Assembly: GCA_003649515.1 (NCBI GenBank)
Contig: QMSC01000025.1
Coordinates: 1-11,798 of the forward strand
Reading direction: 5' to 3'
Length of the DNA stretch: 11,798 nt
Origin: Thermoprotei archaeon
GTDB lineage: Archaea > Thermoproteota > Thermoprotei > Thermofilales > B20-G17
Part shown: positions 6,952-11,798 of the stretch, in pieces
Layout: each line of letters begins with the position of its first letter
Position numbering within the stretch: position 1 is the stretch's first letter
Made by a program: the position numbers and the translations under genes
Notes under the pieces: model-generated
What the model was told of the DNA's origin: nothing
Databases searched by the model: none
The model's input: the letters and a program-made list of their open reading frames with translations, nothing else

Positions 6952-7608
6952 CTAGCCTACTAAGAGATATATTCCTGCTATTACTAGGAGTATCCCGCTT
7001 ACTTTCTTAAAGTACGGTGCCGATCTCTTACACGCTCTTACAGCTTTCTCCTTGGAAATCACTGCTAATGTGGCTACAAGTGTTGCAGGTGTAGCGAAGC
7101 CCAACACGTACGCCGTAAATGATGCCATCACTCCGACAATACCTCCGCTTGCAGCTGCAGTGAACACTATCATCAAGAAGACGGGTAGCGTGCAGGACAA
7201 GGAGGTTAGGGCGTATACTATTCCGTACGCTATGGAGAGAAGGAGAAAGTTTCGATTGGGCTTAAGTTCTGGAATGGGTATCGGGAAAAATACTTCTCTT
7301 GGCGAAATTGTCAACAACCCCAGTATTATTAACGTTAACGCCAACAATTGCTTAGTGATAGTGTATACGGCTAAATTCGCCAGTAGAATTGAAGGTATTA
7401 AGCCCATTAATAGAAAAACTAAACTCGCGCTCAAGCCCACAAGCAGACCTACTTGAAGTCCAGTTAGTACTGAGCCTTTGTCATCGCTCTTAAGCTGCAT
7501 GAGATAGGCTACATAGGCTGGAAACATTGCTATAGCGCACGGTGAGAAGAAAGTTAAGACTCCTGCAGTGAAGGCCAGAGACAACAGCTCTATGCTCATT
7601 TTTCTCAC
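6952..7608 (-). CDS. ccdA: CcdA/DsbD-type membrane thiol electron transporter
   Basis: This 218-residue integral membrane protein has about six hydrophobic helices, at roughly 7-35, 48-72, 84-102, 122-150, 155-183 and 203-217. The two redox cysteines of the CcdA family sit where expected: C24 in TFFSPCAIAMFPAY in helix 1 and C139 in SLSCTLPVF in helix 4, each next to Pro. By family knowledge they pass electrons from cytoplasmic thioredoxin across the membrane to an extracytoplasmic thiol-disulfide protein. A third cysteine, C193, lies in a cytoplasmic loop and is not conserved in the family as far as I can judge. The length is normal for the short CcdA form lacking the DsbD soluble domains. 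The partner is almost surely the TlpA-like protein just upstream, whose stop is 7 bases before this start. A second ATG three codons in is also possible. Confidence 0.88.
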   Translation of the reverse strand: MRKMSIELLSLAFTAGVLTFFSPCAIAMFPAYVAYLMQLKSDDKGSVLTGLQVGLLVGLSASLVFLLMGLIPSILLANLAVYTITKQLLALTLIILGLLTISPREVFFPIPIPELKPNRNFLLLSIAYGIVYALTSLSCTLPVFLMIVFTAAASGGIVGVMASFTAYVLGFATPATLVATLAVISKEKAVRACKRSAPYFKKVSGILLVIAGIYLLVG

Positions 7609-7615
7609 TAAGCAT

Positions 7616-8140
7616 TTATCCTTGACTGATGGCTTCGTCTAGCACTTTCCTAAGCTGATCTTCGGGAGTAACTCCACTAGCTCTGAACACTATGTACCCG
7701 TCCTTGTCGATAATTACTATCGTTGGGATCGCGCTGATACCGTACTTTATTGCAGCTTCATATGATTTTCCTAGAATCCATGTTATACCGCTAGCCTTGC
7801 CGTAGTTTGCAAGAGCTTCCAAACTTTCTCGCGGATCCACGCTAATGGATAGAAAAACTACTTTACCTTCATACTTAGGATGTATTCTCTTCAGTGTTAG
7901 TATCTGCTGTTTACAGGGACCACACCATGTTGCCATAAAGTCTATTAAGACTACTTGGCCTTTAAATGAGCTCAACTTGTACTTCTTACCCTGGATATCT
8001 ATAAACTCGAAATCTGGTGCAGGTTTCTCCCTCTTCAATTCAGTCTCCAAACCCTTCAAGAAAGTATGCCATATAACCACGGCCAGCACTACTAAGAACA
8101 CTACTGTTATCGCAAACCTGCTCTTCGAAACCCTACTCAT
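7616..8140 (-). CDS. TlpA/ResA-like membrane-anchored thioredoxin
   Basis: This 174-residue protein has a short basic N-terminus and one hydrophobic segment at about residues 9-26, acting as an uncleaved anchor (no lipobox cysteine), then a linker and a thioredoxin-fold domain outside the membrane. The domain starts at PAPDFEFIDIQGK, carries the active site W72-C73-G74-P75-C76 and the cis-proline P139 in ISAIPTIVIID, and ends at the chain terminus. This is the TlpA/ResA/AhpC-TSA-like group that reduces or exchanges disulfides in exported proteins, for example haem-binding apocytochromes. Reducing power would come from the CcdA-like protein encoded 7 bases downstream. The minus-strand leader contains GGTGG four bases before the ATG (8145-8149), a reasonable ribosome site, and a TATA box at 8191-8199. 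No cytochrome c gene is in view, so the target of the pair is open. Confidence 0.87.
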   Translation of the reverse strand: MSRVSKSRFAITVVFLVVLAVVIWHTFLKGLETELKREKPAPDFEFIDIQGKKYKLSSFKGQVVLIDFMATWCGPCKQQILTLKRIHPKYEGKVVFLSISVDPRESLEALANYGKASGITWILGKSYEAAIKYGISAIPTIVIIDKDGYIVFRASGVTPEDQLRKVLDEAISQG

Positions 8141-8190
8141 GTTTCCACCAATTCAATAAAAGCTTCTCACCAATATTTTAGGGATCCTTG

Positions 8191-8199
8191 ATTTATAAT
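8191..8199 (-). promoter_or_regulatory. TATA box for the tlpA-ccdA operon
   Basis: On the minus strand this reads ATTATAAAT. Transcription would start near 8169 and give a leader of about 28 bases that includes the GGTGG ribosome site at 8145-8149. Unlike several other genes here, this operon therefore appears to have a true leader. Confidence 0.5.
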
Positions 8200-8215
8200 T
8201 TAGGATACAAAAACC

Positions 8216-8248
8216 TGCACCTATGGGTCTTTATTCCTAATGCACCTA
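8216..8248. repeat. Pair of 8-bp direct repeats in a divergent intergenic region
   Basis: The word tgcaccta occurs at 8216-8223 and again at 8241-8248. Their starts are 25 bases apart, near two and a half helical turns. They lie between the tlpA promoter and the phosphatase promoter. They may be protein-binding sites, or chance. Confidence 0.25.
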
Positions 8249-8290
8249 CCTACAGTCGTCTCTGCTCTAAGCATCAATCTTCAGGACAAT

Positions 8291-8298
8291 ATTTAAAA
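8291..8298 (+). promoter_or_regulatory. TATA box for the phosphoglycolate phosphatase
   Basis: The element atttaaaa has its centre about 36 bases before the ATG at 8331, so the mRNA would begin near 8320. A GAGGT motif at 8319-8323, seven bases before the ATG, could act as ribosome site if the transcript starts slightly upstream of it. Confidence 0.5.
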
Positions 8299-8330
8299 TT
8301 AGTCCCTCCTTTCTTTGAGAGGTACTTAGC

Positions 8331-9056
8331 ATGATTAAAGCTGTGGCTCTGGATATCGACGGCACTATTACAAATGAGAACGGCGTTATACCTCCGGAAG
8401 CCTGGAAAGCTATCAAAGAGCTGGAAGAGAACAGTGTACGAGTAATTCTGTGTTCAGGTAATGCTGCGTGTGTTCTGCTAGGTTTAAGGCGCTATTCAGG
8501 GGCAACAGGAGGCATAGTGGCTGAAAATGGAGGAGTAGTAGTATGTAACGGAGAGGAGCGCGTGTTGAGCGAGGATACTGAAATTCTCCGTGAGGCTAGA
8601 AGCGTCCTGCTTAAGGAGCTTCGAGGGATCATAGTGGAGTCATTACAGAACAGGTACAGACGTGTAGACTATGCCTTTAAACTGGTGAATGAAAGCTTAA
8701 GTAGACAGGAAGTGGTTAAGAGGATGAGGAAAGTACTCCTAAGACATGGTTTTGAGAACCTAGAGGTTTTGGACAGCGGCGTAGCTTTTCATGTCCATGT
8801 GAAAGGCGTAAGCAAGGCTGAGGGGTTGAGGGTCGTGGCAAGTTGCATGGGAATAGGATTAAATGAAGTAGCGGCTATAGGTGATAGCGAGACCGATATA
8901 CCCATGTTTAGCATCGCTGGACTCAATATTGCTGTGGGAAATGCCGTGAATGAGCTTAAACGGGTGGCGCACATAGTCCTCGAAGAGGAATACTATAAGG
9001 GGTTCTTAAAGGCCGTTCAAATAATCTTAAGTTGCAATAAACTCGAGCTAAAGTGA
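8331..9056 (+). CDS. Archaeal-type phosphoglycolate phosphatase (HAD superfamily)
   Basis: This 241-residue cytoplasmic HAD phosphatase has all four motifs. Motif I is LDIDGT, with D8 the nucleophile and D10 the acid/base. Motif II is CSGN, with S42 binding phosphate. Motif III is K162 in GVSKAEGL. Motif IV is GDSETDIPM, with D185 and D189 holding Mg2+. A C2-type cap domain of about 85-155 residues lies between motifs II and III. The KAEGL and GDSETDIPMF blocks, AVGNAVNELK and the total length fit the archaeal Cof-like phosphoglycolate phosphatases known from Thermoplasma and relatives. These hydrolyse 2-phosphoglycolate to glycolate and have also been linked to other sugar phosphates. It has its own TATA box, and the B3/4-domain gene follows 36 bases later on the same strand. 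Other small phosphate monoester substrates cannot be excluded. Confidence 0.85.
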   Translation: MIKAVALDIDGTITNENGVIPPEAWKAIKELEENSVRVILCSGNAACVLLGLRRYSGATGGIVAENGGVVVCNGEERVLSEDTEILREARSVLLKELRGIIVESLQNRYRRVDYAFKLVNESLSRQEVVKRMRKVLLRHGFENLEVLDSGVAFHVHVKGVSKAEGLRVVASCMGIGLNEVAAIGDSETDIPMFSIAGLNIAVGNAVNELKRVAHIVLEEEYYKGFLKAVQIILSCNKLELK

Positions 9057-9060
9057 AATA

Positions 9061-9087
9061 TTTTTATAGCGTATAAAATACGAGGAG
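9061..9087 (+). promoter_or_regulatory. TATA box and ribosome site before the B3/4 gene
   Basis: A TATA-like tttttata (9061-9068) would start transcription near 9091, right at the ATG, while a good Shine-Dalgarno GAGGAG (9082-9087) lies five bases before the ATG and would be missing from that transcript. The two signals fit two modes: readthrough from the phosphatase using the ribosome site, or an independent leaderless mRNA. Confidence 0.45.
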
Positions 9088-9092
9088 TCTTA

Positions 9093-9776
9093 ATGTCCAT
9101 CCTGAGCATTAGGATAGAGGATCGCGTAAAGGAGAAATTCCCAGAGATAGCATTAGCCTACACTATTGTTGAGGGCGTGCAAGTGAAAGCTACAGAGCCC
9201 GAAAAAGTGCTTTTCATGAGAAAGATTGAGGAAGAAATGCGGTCTAAGTACAATATTGATGAACTTAAGGGAAATCCCCTTATACGGGCTTACCGCGACT
9301 TTTACTGGCGCATTGAAATAGACCCCACCAAGCAAAGACCTTCGAGTGAGGCCCTTTTAAGGAGGGTCCTTCGCGGCAGGAAGCTCCCCCTGATAAATAA
9401 TGTAGTTGATGCTGGCAACTTGGCTTCTCTTAAAACTCTCATACCCATAGGTTTATACGATCTGGATAAGCTTTTACCTCCTCTTGTCCTCCGATTCGCG
9501 AAAGAGGGCGAGGTATTCCAGCCAATTGGTGGTAAGACCGAGGTTTTAACGGAAAATCAGATAGTCTTAGCTGATGCTGAGAAAATTGTACATATTTTCC
9601 CTCATAGGGACTCCATTCAAACATGTATTCGAGAAAACACTAGAAACGTATTAGTAGTAGCCTGTGGCGTACCCAAAGTGCCTTCGAACCTGCTGAAGGA
9701 AGCCGCTAAAATTACGTCAAAGTATATCGTAATGTTTGCTGGTGGGAAGTTCGGAGAGGTGTTCTTAGTCACATAA
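9093..9776 (+). CDS. B3/4-domain protein (PheRS beta-subunit B3/B4-like, stand-alone)
   Basis: This 227-residue protein matches the stand-alone B3/4-domain family (COG3382-like). The recognisable part begins with an N-terminal helical region (EEEMRSKYN-x-DELKGNPLIRAYRDFYWR) and then KQRPSSEALLRRVLRGRKLP with INNVVDAGNLASL. That is the typical entry into the B3/4 fold, where bacterial and archaeal PheRS beta subunits place their editing pocket. Later come LPPLVLRFAKEGE, a glycine turn IGGK, a strand rich in Val/Ile, and FPHRDSIQTCIRENTRNVLVVACGV. No catalytic synthetase domain is present, so this is not PheRS itself. By analogy it may bind or hydrolyse a mischarged tRNA or a free amino acid or nucleotide, but the function of the family is not established as far as I know. 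It has a good GAGGAG ribosome site and probably belongs with the phosphatase upstream, although they share no obvious pathway. Confidence 0.82.
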   Translation: MSILSIRIEDRVKEKFPEIALAYTIVEGVQVKATEPEKVLFMRKIEEEMRSKYNIDELKGNPLIRAYRDFYWRIEIDPTKQRPSSEALLRRVLRGRKLPLINNVVDAGNLASLKTLIPIGLYDLDKLLPPLVLRFAKEGEVFQPIGGKTEVLTENQIVLADAEKIVHIFPHRDSIQTCIRENTRNVLVVACGVPKVPSNLLKEAAKITSKYIVMFAGGKFGEVFLVT

Positions 9777-9785
9777 TGCGGAAAT

Positions 9786-9798
9786 ATATTTTCTTTCT
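9786..9798 (+). terminator. T-rich tract after the B3/4 gene
   Basis: A pyrimidine-rich run, tattttctttct, starts about 10 bases after the stop. Archaeal RNA polymerase commonly ends at such T-runs without a hairpin. It lies in the convergent gap before the glycosyltransferase gene. Confidence 0.4.
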
Positions 9799-9850
9799 AG
9801 TTAGTAGCACTAGGATGGCTATCTCTGTTTTGTGCCGGAAGGTGTACCAG

Positions 9851-9876
9851 GTCTAAGTGGAGTAAATAGCTTAGAC
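9851..9876 (-). terminator. Hairpin overlapping the glycosyltransferase stop codon
   Basis: GTCTAAG (9851-9857) and CTTAGAC (9870-9876) are perfect 7-base inverted arms with a 12-base loop. The right arm includes the complement of the TAA stop codon (9871-9873). No T-run follows on the minus strand, so a classical terminator is not supported; a 3'-end stability element is as likely. Confidence 0.3.
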
Positions 9877-11013
9877 GACGGGCACAGGTAACTGTTCCTT
9901 ATCGGAGAGCAAATCCTCATAGAGTTTCTCAATATCCTCTACTATAATTTTCCAATCGTATTTCGTCCTTACTGTCTGTAAACCCCTTTCGATCAGCCTT
10001 TGTTTCAATGCCGGTTCATAGTACAGTTCTAGGACTTTCTCAGCTATACTTTCAGCACACACTCTCCTCAACAGAAGCCCATTTATCCCATCAATGATAA
10101 TCTCTTTTAAACCTCCGGTGGAACTGGCTATTACAGGAACGCCTGAGGCCATGCCTTCAAGAGCAACCATGCCAAAAGACTCTCCGTAGATGCTTGGCAT
10201 AATGAGCATGTCCGAAGAGCGGTAAAGATCAGGTAGATCTCTGCGGTTAACACTGCCCAGAAAAGTTATGAATTTACTGACACCTTGAATCTTGGCCCGC
10301 TCTATGAGCATGCCGTAGAGCGGCCCGCTACCAGCTATTACTAGCTTTACCTCAGGGACCTCCTTACTTATAATGGTCATCGCATCTACTAGTAAGTGCA
10401 CTCCCTTTCGAGGAACGAGTCTGCCTACATATAATAACATTGGATCAGCACTGAATCTCTCCCTGAACTTCCTACTTCCCTCAGGTTTGAATATGCTTGT
10501 ATCAACGCCGTTAGGTATTACTTCTATGCTTGCTTTAGGGGCAAAGGTTCGAATGAACTTCGCTGCCACCCTACTCACGGCTATGATCTTATTGACTTTT
10601 CTTACAATCATTTTGAAGGGAAAGGCTATTAATCCCAGTGTTTTCAAAATGCTGTCGTATTCATAGAAATATGCACTATGGTTAGTCAAGACTGTTGGTA
10701 CCCCTTTTACGATGGCTGCTTTCAAAACGAGGAGAGGTATCGGGGTGAAAGCATGATGTGCATGAACAATATCAGGCTCAATTTTCTCTACAATTTTCTT
10801 CAATGATCCTCTGTTCATCAATATTTCTTCAACGATATCCTTTGGGCGAAGTCCATAAATTTTGAACATAGGCTCTCTGCGTCCAGGCTTTTCTCTAGTG
10901 ACTATGAAAATCTCATGTCCTCTGCAGGCTAAGCTGTATGCTAGATCCTTTACATGCGAAGCTACACCGCCGAGATCTGGTGGGAACCATTCACTTGCTA
11001 GCAGGATCCTCAT
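9871..11013 (-). CDS. GT4-family glycosyltransferase (GT-B fold)
   Basis: This 380-residue transferase moves a sugar from a nucleotide donor onto a lipid or glycan on the cytoplasmic side of the membrane. The N-terminal Rossmann domain starts MRILLASEWFPPDLGGVASH with the GG loop at 15-16 and has VHAHHAFTP at 83-91. The C-terminal donor-binding domain has IPNGVD, then LLYVGRLVPRKGVHLL with R198 and K203 contacting the diphosphate, and the GT4 E-x7-E motif E278...E286 in GESFGMVALEGMASG, followed by PVIASSTGGLKEII. No transmembrane helix is present; basic amphipathic patches such as FPFKMIVRKVNK could dock on lipid. The ATG at 11013 is preferred over the in-frame GTG three codons earlier because the fold begins right there. 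The stop of the GbsR-like regulator is 20 bases upstream, so the two are likely one operon. Donor and acceptor are unknown. Confidence 0.86.
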   Translation of the reverse strand: MRILLASEWFPPDLGGVASHVKDLAYSLACRGHEIFIVTREKPGRREPMFKIYGLRPKDIVEEILMNRGSLKKIVEKIEPDIVHAHHAFTPIPLLVLKAAIVKGVPTVLTNHSAYFYEYDSILKTLGLIAFPFKMIVRKVNKIIAVSRVAAKFIRTFAPKASIEVIPNGVDTSIFKPEGSRKFRERFSADPMLLYVGRLVPRKGVHLLVDAMTIISKEVPEVKLVIAGSGPLYGMLIERAKIQGVSKFITFLGSVNRRDLPDLYRSSDMLIMPSIYGESFGMVALEGMASGVPVIASSTGGLKEIIIDGINGLLLRRVCAESIAEKVLELYYEPALKQRLIERGLQTVRTKYDWKIIVEDIEKLYEDLLSDKEQLPVPVV

Positions 11014-11033
11014 ATAATTCACTGTGATAAGTA

Positions 11034-11525
11034 CTAGATTGAGTTGGGAGAAAAGTGACGGATCTTCCTTAACAAGGGTATGATCATGTTTATTGCAACT
11101 CTAATTTTCTTGTACTCATTTAATATTTTCATAGCATTTTCTCGGGTTGCTTCGCTTAGACTATCCATTCTTTCTTGAAGAAACCTCAACAATGAGGTTA
11201 CTTGTACATCGAGCACTTGTTGGAAGAACTTCTCAAAAATGTCCATGAGCGTAGAAGAAGAAGCATAGAGACTTCTTCTACCCTTTCTTCCAACTTTGAC
11301 AACGAATCCAAGTCTCTCAAGGAACGATAGGTTGGAGCTTACAACGCCTATGCTATAATTCGTTAGCTTGGCTATGTCATCCTGTGACAAGGGTTTACCG
11401 GCAAGCATTAGAGCTCCCCAGATTTTGCCAGCTGCTTCGCTTAGCCCCAAACATGAGACAAACCTAGCGATTATTTCGGTAATCTCCCTTTCAGTAGCTC
11501 CAAACAATACCTTCATTTTTATCAT
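11034..11525 (-). CDS. GbsR/MarR-like winged-helix transcriptional regulator
   Basis: This DNA-binding protein of 163 residues looks like the GbsR group (COG1510-like) of the MarR-type fold. It begins with a helix, FVSCLGLSEAAGKIWGALML, typical of the group, then KPLSQDDIAKLTNYSIGVVSSNLSFLERLGFVVKV, which is the winged helix. The recognition helix is roughly IGVVSSNLSFLERLG (about residues 59-73), and the basic wing GRKGRRSLY follows. A long C-terminal helical region (FEKFFQQVLDVQVTSLLRFL onward) should mediate dimer formation. Known relatives control osmoprotectant or membrane-related genes. It lies first in an operon with the glycosyltransferase and diverges from the prenyltransferase gene across a shared TATA region, so it may control both and itself. 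ATG codons at 11525 and 11516 both fit; the TATA position suggests transcription begins between them, which would favour the second and give 160 residues. Confidence 0.84.
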   Translation of the reverse strand: MIKMKVLFGATEREITEIIARFVSCLGLSEAAGKIWGALMLAGKPLSQDDIAKLTNYSIGVVSSNLSFLERLGFVVKVGRKGRRSLYASSSTLMDIFEKFFQQVLDVQVTSLLRFLQERMDSLSEATRENAMKILNEYKKIRVAINMIIPLLRKIRHFSPNSI

Positions 11526-11540
11526 TTTTCAAAAATTCAA

Positions 11541-11552
11541 AAAATATATAAG
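11541..11552. promoter_or_regulatory. Shared near-symmetric TATA element, divergent promoter
   Basis: The sequence aaaatatataag reads as a TATA box on both strands. Rightward, a run of A (a good BRE) precedes tatataag, and transcription would start near 11575, six bases before the prenyltransferase ATG. Leftward, cttatatatttt points to a start near 11521, by the regulator ATGs. Only 55 bases separate the two start codons. Confidence 0.55.
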
Positions 11553-11580
11553 GTTATTGTAGCTAAAGATAAGGACTTCC

Positions 11581-11798
11581 ATGAGAGCGAGTACTGTGGC
11601 CAGCTTAATGAGGCTTCTAAGAATAGGGGAATGGCGTGGATATGTAGGGTTAGGTATGTACGGTCTTATGCTCGCATCGAGAAGTATATGCACGTTTATG
11701 GAGTATCTTCCTCGACTTGCAGTATTAGTTTTTCTGTATATGTCAATAGCTTATGTTGCGAACAACATTTTTGATGTAAAAGGGGATACCATGAACCC
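11581..11798 (+). CDS. UbiA-family prenyltransferase, N-terminal part (runs off window)
   Basis: An open frame starts with ATG at 11581 and reaches the last base without a stop: 72 codons plus two bases. It encodes a basic, hydrophobic N-terminus (MRASTVASLMRLLRIGEWRG), a helix at about 20-36, and a second helix at about 42-60 that ends in YVANNIFDVKGDTMN. The block N61-N62-x-x-D65-x-x-x-D69 is the first Asp-rich motif (NDxxDxxxD type) of UbiA prenyltransferases, which bind the prenyl diphosphate through Mg2+. In archaea such enzymes make digeranylgeranylglyceryl phosphate for ether lipids or prenylate quinone or haem precursors; the short fragment does not say which. It diverges from the regulator-glycosyltransferase operon across a common TATA element, which suggests a membrane-lipid or glycolipid role. 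Confidence 0.78.
   Translation, partial: MRASTVASLMRLLRIGEWRGYVGLGMYGLMLASRSICTFMEYLPRLAVLVFLYMSIAYVANNIFDVKGDTMN

Noticed and set aside
7052..7456. Long + strand open frame opposite the CcdA gene
   Set aside because: It is an antisense shadow: the minus-strand protein has conserved cysteines and helices, while this frame has no recognisable domain or promoter.
8141..8330. Possible small RNA or tRNA in the 190-base divergent gap
   Set aside because: No cloverleaf, no C/D-box pair and no stable long hairpin were found; the gap is explained by two promoters.
1..11798. Mobile elements, CRISPR arrays, toxin-antitoxin or phage genes
   Set aside because: No transposase, integrase, spaced direct repeats, terminal inverted repeats or paired small toxin genes could be identified on either strand.

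Overview
The window looks like a stretch of an archaeal chromosome, most likely from a thermophilic member of the Thermoproteota/TACK group. This is inferred from promoter style and gene content, not from a marker gene. Several start codons sit about 22-32 bases downstream of clear TATA boxes and have little or no leader, as in leaderless archaeal transcripts. Arg and Ile codons AGA/AGG and ATA are common. The HAD phosphatase is of the archaeal phosphoglycolate phosphatase type. No rRNA, tRNA, CRISPR array, insertion sequence or phage gene was recognised.

Region 1 (1-2850, + strand): the C-terminal end of a membrane protein that begins outside the window; a decayed N-terminal piece of a glutamine-synthetase-family gene (about 371-648) with an in-frame TGA and at least one frameshift; an FAD-dependent oxidoreductase (713-1966); and a SagB/ThcOx-type nitroreductase (2143-2850) with no peptide-modification partner nearby. 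Region 2 (2913-3958, +): a D-2-hydroxyacid (D-lactate-like) dehydrogenase with a textbook TATA box and a 14-bp palindrome directly after it, a good operator candidate.

Region 3 (3995-8140, - strand): a large GH78 alpha-L-rhamnosidase-like enzyme without an export signal, and upstream of it a TlpA-like anchored thioredoxin and a CcdA-like membrane electron carrier, 7 bases apart. The last two probably form one operon that carries reducing power across the membrane to extracytoplasmic thiols. Region 4 (8331-9776, +): an archaeal-type phosphoglycolate phosphatase and a stand-alone B3/4-domain protein (the fold of the PheRS beta-subunit editing region), 36 bases apart.

Region 5 (9871-11798): on the - strand a GbsR/MarR-like regulator followed 20 bases later by a GT4 glycosyltransferase; diverging from them, on the + strand, the first 72 codons of a UbiA-family prenyltransferase that runs off the window. 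One near-symmetric TATA element lies between the two divergent units. A regulator, a sugar transferase and a prenyltransferase sharing one control region suggests membrane lipid or glycolipid (or quinone) work. No wholly new system is evident. The most useful leads are the shared promoter and its cluster, the palindromic operator, the GS pseudogene, and two hairpins that overlap stop codons where genes converge.
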